From JAITWN01 sp050486285 (GTDB taxonomy: Bacteria; Pseudomonadota; Gammaproteobacteria; SZUA-140), in contig JBJHCZ010000003.1 of the NCBI GenBank assembly GCA_050486285.1, forward strand, positions 62,001 to 126,000: DNA of 64,000 nucleotides, read 5' to 3'. A program made the position numbers and the translations under genes. How positions within the stretch are numbered: position 1 is the stretch's first letter; each line of letters starts with the position of its first letter. Below, one piece after another: positions 35,101 to 42,079 of the stretch. The notes under the pieces are model-generated. The model made no database searches. It was not told the DNA's origin and saw only the letters and a program-made list of their open reading frames with translations.

Positions 35101-35993
35101 AGCGGCGGTTCTTCGCCCGCCGTCTCGCCGGGATCGGCGGCGAGCAGCGTGATCCTCGCCGCGGAGGCGCGGCCGTCGATGCGCTCAACACGGCGCTCAC
35201 GCAACTCGGCCCACAGCGTGAAATCGGCGGTACCCTGCTCGACGCGCACGCCGCCCGGGGTACGGCCCTCGAGCCAGCGTCCCAGCACTATCCGGTCGCC
35301 GCGCAGATACAGCCGTCCGCGCCAGTCTGCGGTGAGGGGATCGCCGATGATGTCGAGTCTGGCATCGGCGGTCGCGCCGAGCGCTGCCGGCAATTCCGCC
35401 GAGACATCGACCTGGTGTCGGCCCGGGGCATTGCGCAACTCGATATCGACGCCGGTAAAGTACTGGGGCAGGCCGTCGGCAAGGGCGGGATCGATCCAGG
35501 TGATCGCCGCGCCCTCGATCGCAAGCCGCCCCTGATCGAGCATCCAGCGCAACAGGCGATCCCGGCCGGCGCCGTCCGCGCCGCCGGTCGCAAAGCCCTG
35601 ACCGGCGAGCGCGAAGCCGCCCCCGGCATCGCGCTCGACGGTGAGGTCGATGCCCCTGAGCAGCAGGCGATCGATGCGCGGCGCCCGGTCGAGCATGGAC
35701 GCGAACAGATCGAAGTCGACGGCCGCCGCGGAGAACTGCGCGATCGGCATGCCGTCCTCGCCGAGCAGGCTGACCTCGGACAGCAGCAGGCGCGGCCCGA
35801 GGCCGTGCCACTCGGCGGCCAGCGCGCCGATGACGATGCGCTGACCGACCGCATCGCTGAGCCAGCCCTCGATGCGGTCGTGGTGGCGGTCGACGTGCGG
35901 CAGCGCCAGGCGCGCGACGGTCAGGGTCACCGCGAACAGGATGACCAGGCTCGCGCACAGCAGCCAGAATTTAGCCAACAGGAAGCGTATCAC
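32151..35993 (-). CDS. yhdP: YhdP-family AsmA-like lipid-transport protein
   Basis: 1280 aa, the length of YhdP. One N-terminal transmembrane helix (LLAKFWLLCASLVILFAVTLTVARLA region) followed by a long periplasmic beta-rich groove (DUF3971) and a C-terminal AsmA_2 region with GRLLDVEPGAGRIFGLISLQALPRRL. YhdP, with TamB and YdbH, moves phospholipids to the outer membrane in E. coli. It lies 19 bases after rng. Confidence 0.94.
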   Translation of the reverse strand: MIRFLLAKFWLLCASLVILFAVTLTVARLALPHVDRHHDRIEGWLSDAVGQRIVIGALAAEWHGLGPRLLLSEVSLLGEDGMPIAQFSAAAVDFDLFASMLDRAPRIDRLLLRGIDLTVERDAGGGFALAGQGFATGGADGAGRDRLLRWMLDQGRLAIEGAAITWIDPALADGLPQYFTGVDIELRNAPGRHQVDVSAELPAALGATADARLDIIGDPLTADWRGRLYLRGDRIVLGRWLEGRTPGGVRVEQGTADFTLWAELRERRVERIDGRASAARITLLAADPGETAGEEPPLPRVPQVVDAVAADFAWRTIAGGWRVDIDRLVFTGDGIAGAPGRVAVEWRDAGADGPGVAARAEHVPIGELARLLLPAGALDERARRALLNIDPAGQVEALDLRYRRDGEQHRYAVRADIAGLRTSPWSGVPGVSNFSGMLALDHDGGGFDLDTADARLDFAGLFREPLPIAAAQGRIAWRRHEGGWRIQIPRLDLRNEDATLTAWGRLDLPPEGEVPSIALFAHFDADTVERTSRYLPVRIMPPATVAWLDRSILGGASPRGDHVFHGPLRGFPFDGGSGRFKVDFDLVGGSLDYSPGWPPIDGIDARIVFEGRRMDIAAVAGSSLASRVLRADVAIADLTGKPAVLTVDGRAEGSTADALRYLRETPLAERFGAIAGDADATGESRLSLALRIPLDGSPAEVDGEIDFRDSTLVLADETIDIRRINGRLRFTDSGVSAERIDAEILGLPARVTVSPRLEDGSAGALVEAVGNADGDAIAGLLDIAPLRHLEGRAAWRARLRVPFGERHDGPGVRLTIASDLRGLAIRLPAPLDKPAEIAMPLTISIPLPREPDMPVRFRLGDTLAGVLTLDAAAGIERGELRLGGGAPALPAQPGLRIAGETAEIAYEPWVAVFAGDEERAGAAHGIVNAIDLRAGRIYLYGREFNAVHLDARRDAVAWTARVSSDQIAGNIVIPLEEGRTWRADLTHLHLAAAVEDGPAARVADPRELPPLRVESERFTYGGTDFGRLSLVSTRRPAGMHMDRLTLASAKTRIGARGDWVVAGDQQFSSFNIDFETDDFGAALAGFGYADTIRGGKGTAKVIARWRGPPTAFALERLDGSMDMTISNGRLLDVEPGAGRIFGLISLQALPRRLTLDFSDFFGRGFSFDRISGSFAIRDGVATTGDLEMNGPAARVEAAGAINLAAREYDQIVTVHPNVSSGLPVAGLVAGGVGLGAAILLMERVFKSDIDRMTRITYQVRGPWSNPEVRRLQDGAQSGKR

Positions 35994-36012
35994 CAGGCGC
36001 CACCGATGCGGC

Positions 36013-37488
36013 TCACATCATGACCACGTCGAATTGTTCCTGCGTGTACAGACTCTCCACCTGCAGCTTGATCGACTTGCCGATGAACACCTCGAGATCG
36101 GCAACGCTGGTCGACTCCTCGTCGAGCAGCATGTCGACGACGCCCTGGGAGGCGAGCACGAGAAACTGCCTGGCCTCGAACTGGCGCGACTGGCGCAGGA
36201 TCTCGCGGAATATCTCGTAGCAGGTCGTCTCCCTCGTCTTCACCGAACCGCGCCCGTCACAGGCCGGGCAAGGCTCGCACAACACATGTTCGAGGCTCTC
36301 GCGCGTGCGCTCGCGCGTCATCTCGACCAGGCCGAGGGACGATACCTCGCAGATGAAGCGCTTGGCGCGATCGCCCTCCATCGCCTTCTCGAGCGCGCGC
36401 AACACCTGACGCTTGTGATCGTCCTCGGTCATGTCGATGAAGTCGATGATGATGATGCCGCCGAGATTACGCAGTCGGAGCTGGCGCGCGATCGCCTGCG
36501 CCGCCTCCAGATTGGTCTTGAAGATGGTTTCCTCGAGATTGCGATGACCGACGAAGGCGCCGGTGTTGACGTCGATCGTCGTCATCGCCTCGGTCTGGTC
36601 GATGTACAGATGGCCGCCGGACTTCAGCTGGACCTTGCGCTTCAGCGCCTTCTGGATCTCGTCGTCGATCGAATAGAGATCGAAGATCGGGCGCTCCCCG
36701 GGATAGTGCTCGATGCGCGACACCATCTCGGGGAGGAAGGTGCGGGCGAATTCAAGCGCGGCCTGGTAGGCCTCGCGCGAATCGATGCGCACGGTCTCGA
36801 CCCGGCCGCGCGGCAGATCGCGCAGTATGCGCTGCACCAGCGGCAAGGCCTGGTAGATGAGACGGTCGCGACCGTTCGCGGCGAGGCGGGACTGCACCGT
36901 CTCCCACAACCTGCGCAGAAAGCCCATGTCCTCGGCGAACTCCTCGCGGGTGACGCCTTCGGCGGCGGTGCGGATGATATATCCGCCGCTGTCGTCATCA
37001 GGACGCAGGCCGGTCAGCAGGTCGCGCAAGCGCGTGCGCTCGTCCTCGTCCGCGATCTTCTGGGAAACGCCGATATTGCCCATCGCCGGCATGAACACGA
37101 GATAGCGCGACGGTATCGTGATATGCGTGGTCAGGCGCGCGCCCTTGCTGCCGAGCGGGTCCTTGATCACCTGCACCAGCACCTGCTGGTCGACGTGCAG
37201 GAGGCTGGTGATGTTCTCGGTCTGGCGGCGCTCGCCCTGGCTTTCCATGTCGGCGCCCGACGGGCTGAAGATGTCCTGCGCGTGCAGGAAGGCAGTGCGC
37301 TCGAGACCGATGTCGACGAAGGCGGCCTGCATGCCGGGGAGGATCCGGCCGACCCTGCCGAGATAGATGTTGCCGACCAGTCCGCGACGGCTGGCGCGCT
37401 CGACGTGGATCTCCTGCAGCAGGCCGTTCTCGAGTATCGCAACCCGCGTCTCCCGCGGCGTCACGTTGACCAGGACTTCGTCGCTCAC
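36013..37488 (-). CDS. rng: Ribonuclease G
   Basis: 491 aa from a GTG at 37488 (SDEVLVNVTPRETRVAILENG follows; GAGG 8 bases upstream), matching the start of E. coli RNase G; an earlier GTG at 37518 would add ten residues. S1 domain, the RNase E/G catalytic DFIDMTEDDHKRQV and the Zn-link CEPCPACDGRG are present. Processes 16S rRNA 5' end and some mRNAs. No maf gene is adjacent, unlike in many relatives. Confidence 0.94.
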   Translation of the reverse strand: MSDEVLVNVTPRETRVAILENGLLQEIHVERASRRGLVGNIYLGRVGRILPGMQAAFVDIGLERTAFLHAQDIFSPSGADMESQGERRQTENITSLLHVDQQVLVQVIKDPLGSKGARLTTHITIPSRYLVFMPAMGNIGVSQKIADEDERTRLRDLLTGLRPDDDSGGYIIRTAAEGVTREEFAEDMGFLRRLWETVQSRLAANGRDRLIYQALPLVQRILRDLPRGRVETVRIDSREAYQAALEFARTFLPEMVSRIEHYPGERPIFDLYSIDDEIQKALKRKVQLKSGGHLYIDQTEAMTTIDVNTGAFVGHRNLEETIFKTNLEAAQAIARQLRLRNLGGIIIIDFIDMTEDDHKRQVLRALEKAMEGDRAKRFICEVSSLGLVEMTRERTRESLEHVLCEPCPACDGRGSVKTRETTCYEIFREILRQSRQFEARQFLVLASQGVVDMLLDEESTSVADLEVFIGKSIKLQVESLYTQEQFDVVMM

Positions 37489-37521
37489 TGTCCGTGCCTC
37501 ATTGGCGATTGCGTTCACGGC

Positions 37522-37995
37522 TCACTGCCCGCGATGATAGGGATGCCCCCGGATGATCGTCCACGCGCGATAGACCTGCTCGGCGACGACGACCCGCACC
37601 AGCGCATGCGGCAGGGTCAGCGGCGACAGCGACCACGACAGATCGGCCCGCGCGAGACAGTCCGGCGCCAGCCCGTCCGCGCCGCCGACCAGGAGCGCCA
37701 CGTCGCGCCCTTCCCCTCGCCAGCGCTCCAGCTCGACGGCCAGCTGTTCCGTGCTCCACGAGCGGCCGCCGACCTCGAGCGCGATGACGCGCGCGTCGCG
37801 CGGCAGCGCCGCCAGCATGCGCTCGCCCTCGCGTTCGCGCAGGCGGGCGATATCCGCATTGCGCGCGCGCCGTTCGGCCGGGATCTCGACCAGTTCCAGC
37901 GCGCATTCCGGCGGCAGCCTGCGCGCAAATTCCCGATACCCCTCATCGACCCACGACGCCTGGCGCTGGCCGACCGCGATCAGATGGATACGCAT
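37522..37995 (-). CDS. rlmH: 23S rRNA pseudouridine-1915 N3-methyltransferase
   Basis: 157-aa SPOUT methyltransferase. VALLVGGADGL and the knot motif LPHALVRVVVAEQVYRAW with PYHRGQ at the C-terminus are typical. Follows rsfS, as in E. coli, but a 193-bp palindromic element lies between them. Confidence 0.96.
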   Translation of the reverse strand: MRIHLIAVGQRQASWVDEGYREFARRLPPECALELVEIPAERRARNADIARLREREGERMLAALPRDARVIALEVGGRSWSTEQLAVELERWRGEGRDVALLVGGADGLAPDCLARADLSWSLSPLTLPHALVRVVVAEQVYRAWTIIRGHPYHRGQ

Positions 37996-38020
37996 ATCAT
38001 GCCGTCACCGCGCCAGCCCC

Positions 38021-38213
38021 GCCGATCCGTCATCCCGGTGTTCGCACACACTCGCCGGAGGCCCCGGGCGGCCTGACGCGTTTCAGGAGCCTGCGAGACA
38101 GGATGTCTCGCCGGCAGCCCCCAGGGATGGGTTCATGGCGGTCCTGAAACGCGTCAGGCCGCCCGGGGCCGACCACCACGGAACCCGCCGCAACACCGGG
38201 ATGACGGATCGGC
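38021..38213. repeat. Nested inverted-repeat element between rsfS and rlmH
   Basis: Two concentric palindromes. Outer arms of 22 bases (38021-38042 and 38192-38213) pair perfectly. Inner arms of 29 bases (38060-38088 and 38142-38170) also pair perfectly. The 53-base centre contains GAGACA-GGA-TGTCTC and AGCCCCCAGGGATGGGTTCA. It ends 10 bases from the rsfS stop. No coding capacity; it looks like a mobile or structured repeat inserted in an operon junction. Confidence 0.9.
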
Positions 38214-38223
38214 CGCCGCCAGA

Positions 38224-38571
38224 TCATGCGCGCCCGCTGTCCTGTTCCTCGCTGAAGTCCCACAGCTTCTCGAGCTGGTAGAACTCGCGGACGTCCGGCA
38301 GCATGACGTGGACGACGACATCGCCGAGGTCGACGAGCGCCCATTGCGCCTGACGCTCGCCCTCGACACCAATCGGCTTCAATCCCCGTTTGCCGGCCTG
38401 CTCGATGACATTGTTGACCAGCGAGCGGACATGGCGATCGGAGGTGCCGCTGGCGACGATCATGTAATCGGTGATCGAGGTGAGCTTGCCGACGTCGAGT
38501 ACCGCGACATTGACGGCCTTCATCTCCTCGAGCGCGTCGACCGCGATCTGTCTGGTCTCTGCCGGCGTCAT
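38224..38571 (-). CDS. rsfS: Ribosomal silencing factor RsfS
   Basis: 115 aa, DUF143 fold: TSITDYMIVASGTSDRHVRSL and WALVDLGDVVVHVMLPDVREFYQLEKLW. Binds uL14 and blocks subunit joining in starvation. Start overlaps the nadD stop by 4 bases. Confidence 0.96.
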   Translation of the reverse strand: MTPAETRQIAVDALEEMKAVNVAVLDVGKLTSITDYMIVASGTSDRHVRSLVNNVIEQAGKRGLKPIGVEGERQAQWALVDLGDVVVHVMLPDVREFYQLEKLWDFSEEQDSGRA

Positions 38572-39233
38572 GCCCGCGCCCCGGCCGCGTCCGCGGCGGC
38601 ATCGAGATAGAGCCGTTCGCGGCGGGCGTAATCCAGCACCGGATCGGGCAGCAGATAACGGGCGCTCAGGCCCGACGCGATCAGCCCGCGGATGCGCGTC
38701 GCCGAGATGTCGATCCGGGTCACGGCGCAGACGACCACGCGGCCGGCGGACTCGCGGCGAAGTTCACGGGGATCGCGCGCCAGGCGCTCGCGCAGCAACG
38801 CAGCGACCGCCGCCGACGGCTCGGGCTCGGGACCGGTCGCGGGACGGCGCATGACCGCGATATGCGCCAGTCCGACCAGCTCCTCCCAGCGATGCCAGGT
38901 ATCCAGGCGCGCGAAGGCATCCATGCCGACGATCAGGCACAGCGGCCGCGAACCGAACTCGTCGCGCAGCGAACAGAGGGTATCGACCGTGTACGACGGT
39001 CCCGGCCGGTGCAGTTCGCGGTCGTCGACCGCGAATCCCGGCTGGCCGTCGACGGCCAGTTCCAGCATCGCCAGCCGTTGCGCGGGCGCGGCCAGCGGCG
39101 GATCGCGATGGGGCGGCTGGCGGCAGGGAATGAACCGCACCTGGTCGAGATCGCAGGCCTGCTGGACATCGAGCGCGCAGCGCAGATGGCCATAGTGGAC
39201 CGGGTCGAAGGTACCGCCGAGGAGACCGATCAT
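38568..39233 (-). CDS. nadD: Nicotinate-nucleotide adenylyltransferase
   Basis: 221 aa from the ATG at 39233 (MIGLLGGTFDPVHYGHLRCA), overlapping the proA stop by 1 base (TGATG). Nucleotidyltransferase motifs GGTFDPVHYGHL and DISATRIRGLI. NAD synthesis from nicotinate mononucleotide. Confidence 0.97.
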   Translation of the reverse strand: MIGLLGGTFDPVHYGHLRCALDVQQACDLDQVRFIPCRQPPHRDPPLAAPAQRLAMLELAVDGQPGFAVDDRELHRPGPSYTVDTLCSLRDEFGSRPLCLIVGMDAFARLDTWHRWEELVGLAHIAVMRRPATGPEPEPSAAVAALLRERLARDPRELRRESAGRVVVCAVTRIDISATRIRGLIASGLSARYLLPDPVLDYARRERLYLDAAADAAGARA

Positions 39234-40495
39234 CAGCTGCGGACGTGCCCGTCGCCGATGACGATGTATTTCTGCGAGGTCAGCCCCTCGAGACCGACCG
39301 GACCCCGGGCATGCAGCTTGTCGGTGCTGATGCCGATCTCGGCGCCGAGGCCGTACTCGTAGCCGTCGGCGAAGCGGGTGGAGGCATTGACCATCACCGA
39401 ACTCGAGTCGACCTCGCGCAGGAAGCGGCGCGCGCGTCCGATATCCTCGGTCAGGATCGCGTCGGTATGCCCGGAGCCGTAGACATGGATATGCTCCATC
39501 GCCTCGTCGAGTCCGGCGACGACGCGGACCGACAGGATCGGCGCGAGGTACTCGGTATGCCAGTCCTCGTCGGTCGCGGCGGCGATGTCCGGCAGGATCG
39601 CGCGGGTCTCGGGACAACCGCGCAGTTCGACGCCGTGTTCACGATAGCGCCGTGCCAGCACCGGCAGCACTCGGCCGGCGACGGCGCGCGCGACCAGCAG
39701 CGTCTCCATCGTGTTGCAGGTGCCGAAGCGCTGGGTCTTCGCGTTGACCGCGACCGCGATCGCCTTGTCGAGGTCGGCGGCATCGTCGATATAGACATGG
39801 CAGATGCCGTGCAGATGCTTGATGACCGGGATCTGCGAGTCCGCCATCACGCGATCGATGAGGCCCTGGCCGCCGCGCGGCACGATGATGTCGACATGCT
39901 CTTTCATCTTCAGCAACTCGCCGACCGCGGCGCGGTCGGTGACCGCGACGACCTGCACCGCATCGGCGGGCAGACCGGCCTCGGCCAGCCCGCGCTGGAC
40001 GCAGGCTGCGATCGCCTGGTTCGAATGCACGGCCTCCGAGCCGCCGCGCAGGATCGCCGCATTGCCGGATTTCAGGCACAGCGCGGCGGCGTCCGCGGTG
40101 ACGTTCGGGCGCGACTCGTAGATGATGCCGATGACGCCGAGCGGCACGCGCATGCGGCCGACCTGGATGCCGGAGGGACGGTAGCTGAGGTTGCTGATCT
40201 CGCCGACAGGATCCTGCAGGGCCATGACCTGGCGCAGACCGTCGGCCATGGCCTGGACGCGATCGTCGTTCAGGCTCAGGCGGTCGAGCAGGGCGGGATC
40301 GAGACCGGTGGCATGCGCGGCCTCGAGATCGCGTGCGTTCGCCGCCAGCAGGTCGGCGCGCGCGGCCAGCAGGGCGCCGGCGATCGCCTCGAGCGCGCGG
40401 TCCTTGTCGCGGCTTTGCGCGCGCGCGATGACGCGCGACGCCGCGCGGGCGCGGTGCCCGATGTCCTGCATGTATTCCCGGAGGTCCATGTTCAT
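39233..40495 (-). CDS. proA: Gamma-glutamyl phosphate reductase
   Basis: 420 aa from the ATG at 40495 (MNMDLREYMQDIG), overlapping the holA stop by 4 bases. Aldehyde-dehydrogenase-like; catalytic Cys in RFGTCNTMETLLV, and IIYESRPNVTADAAALCLKSGN. Second step of proline synthesis. Its insertion between holA and nadD is known in several gammaproteobacteria. proB is not here. Confidence 0.97.
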   Translation of the reverse strand: MNMDLREYMQDIGHRARAASRVIARAQSRDKDRALEAIAGALLAARADLLAANARDLEAAHATGLDPALLDRLSLNDDRVQAMADGLRQVMALQDPVGEISNLSYRPSGIQVGRMRVPLGVIGIIYESRPNVTADAAALCLKSGNAAILRGGSEAVHSNQAIAACVQRGLAEAGLPADAVQVVAVTDRAAVGELLKMKEHVDIIVPRGGQGLIDRVMADSQIPVIKHLHGICHVYIDDAADLDKAIAVAVNAKTQRFGTCNTMETLLVARAVAGRVLPVLARRYREHGVELRGCPETRAILPDIAAATDEDWHTEYLAPILSVRVVAGLDEAMEHIHVYGSGHTDAILTEDIGRARRFLREVDSSSVMVNASTRFADGYEYGLGAEIGISTDKLHARGPVGLEGLTSQKYIVIGDGHVRS

Positions 40496-41526
40496 CCTGC
40501 CTGCCGCGGGCGTCGGCCCGCCGGCGATCCCGCGATCATGAGGCTCAATTGTAGCAATTCGTCCCGTACATTGCCTGCCGCCCGCCCCTTGATCATGCGA
40601 TCGACCACGGCCGCCTGCCGCAACATGCGCCACCAGCTGCGTACGCCGTGGCGGCCCAGCGCGCGCCGGATCAGCGGCTGCCGCCGCGACCAGGCCTTGT
40701 CCCACTGGATCAGGGTCTCGAGCCGTTCGCCGCGGGCGGTCGCCGCGGCGAAGCGGGCATGGGCGCGAATCGCGCGGGCGAGCGCCCACAACACCAGCGT
40801 CGGTTCCACGCCCTCGCCCTCCAGCCCCCTCGCGATGCGCACACAGCGCGCGAGGTCGCCGTCGAGGGCGCCGTCGACGAGATCGAAGACGTCATAGCGG
40901 GCGCTGTCGGTCACTGCCTGCATGACCCGGTCGGCATCGACGGGTCCGGGACCATTCAGCAGGCGCAGCTTTTCGATCTCCTGGACGCAGGCCAGCAGAT
41001 TGCCTTCGACGCGCTCGGCGAGCAGCGCCGCCGCCGCGGCGTCGGGCTGGAGGCCCTGCGCCCGCATGCGGCGCGCGACCCACCCGGCAAACTCGGCCCC
41101 CTCGGGCGGCCAGATCTGGATCACGACGCCGGCCGATTCGAGGGCCTTGAACCACTTCGTCTTCTGCTGCTGGGCGTCGAGTCGGGGCAGGGTCAGCAGC
41201 AGGAGATTGTCCGGCGGCGGCGCGGCGGCGTAATCGACGAGCGCGCGCGCGCCGCTGTCACCGGGGCGACCGGACGGCAGCCGCAGGTCGATGATGCGCC
41301 GTTCGGCGAACAGCGACAGGCTGCCCGCGGCCCGGGCGAGTTCGTTCCAGTCGAAGGAACGATCGGCATGGAACACCGTGCGCTCGCCGAAACCGCGGCC
41401 GCGGGCGGCGGCGCGGATTGCATCGACGGCCTCGCCGACCAGCAGGGGCTCGTCGCCGCTGACCAGATAGAGCGGCGCGAGCTCCGCCGCGAGATGTCCC
41501 TCGATCTGCTCAGCCCGCAGTTTCAT
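40492..41526 (-). CDS. holA: DNA polymerase III delta subunit
   Basis: 344 aa with the AAA+ fold lacking a functional Walker A, as usual for delta. PLYLVSGDEPLLVGEAVDAIR at the N-terminus and LNLLACVQEIEKL-like helix (EGNLLACVQEIEKLRLL). Opens the beta clamp in the clamp loader. Overlaps lptE by 17 bases. Confidence 0.95.
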   Translation of the reverse strand: MKLRAEQIEGHLAAELAPLYLVSGDEPLLVGEAVDAIRAAARGRGFGERTVFHADRSFDWNELARAAGSLSLFAERRIIDLRLPSGRPGDSGARALVDYAAAPPPDNLLLLTLPRLDAQQQKTKWFKALESAGVVIQIWPPEGAEFAGWVARRMRAQGLQPDAAAAALLAERVEGNLLACVQEIEKLRLLNGPGPVDADRVMQAVTDSARYDVFDLVDGALDGDLARCVRIARGLEGEGVEPTLVLWALARAIRAHARFAAATARGERLETLIQWDKAWSRRQPLIRRALGRHGVRSWWRMLRQAAVVDRMIKGRAAGNVRDELLQLSLMIAGSPAGRRPRQAG

Positions 41527-42079
41527 CCTGCGCCTCCGGTTCCTCGGCGTCCGTATCGAAATCCAGCGCCTGGAGCAGACGCATGATCTGCATCACGGCA
41601 TTGCGCTGCATGTCGCGAAACAGGAACTCCTCCTCGTTGCTCTTCGCGATGACATCCGCTTCGTCGAAATCGAAATTGCGCGTCTGGGTGACGACCTGGT
41701 CGTTGAGCAACCGCCGGCCGCCGCGATCCTCGGCATGGAAACGGATCTGGTAGACCAGTTCGTACTCCTGCACGCGCCCACGCGTGCCGACCGCCAGCAC
41801 GCGGCGCGAACGCGCGACGTCGGCGACGGTGACGATCAGCCCCGCCGCGGCGGGCTCATCGACGATCTCGGTGCCGCCGGAGCGCAGGAACTGGCGCAGG
41901 TCGAACACCGCGGGATCCTGCCCGCGGACATGGGTCGGCGGCATCGATTCGAACTCGCCGAGCGACCCGCGCAGACGGAAGCCGCAGCCTTCCAGCGCCA
42001 CCATGACCAGCAGCAGCGCGCACAGGCCGGCGACGCCGGCCGGCGTCAGGCGTCGGCCGCGTCGGCGCAGCTCATACAA
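41510..42079 (-). CDS. lptE: LPS-assembly lipoprotein LptE
   Basis: 189 aa. Hydrophobic signal followed by lipobox LEGC and the conserved GFRLRGS that begins mature LptE. Plugs the LptD barrel at the outer membrane. Overlaps leuS by 8 bases and holA by 17. The leuS-lptE-holA order is conserved. Confidence 0.95.
   Translation of the reverse strand: MYELRRRGRRLTPAGVAGLCALLLVMVALEGCGFRLRGSLGEFESMPPTHVRGQDPAVFDLRQFLRSGGTEIVDEPAAAGLIVTVADVARSRRVLAVGTRGRVQEYELVYQIRFHAEDRGGRRLLNDQVVTQTRNFDFDEADVIAKSNEEEFLFRDMQRNAVMQIMRLLQALDFDTDAEEPEAQDETAG

Noticed and set aside
32349..36023. A 1224-codon plus-strand open frame opposite yhdP
   Set aside because: It is antisense to a well-recognised 1280-aa protein; composition is Arg/Ala/Asp-rich, as expected for a reverse frame in GC-rich DNA.
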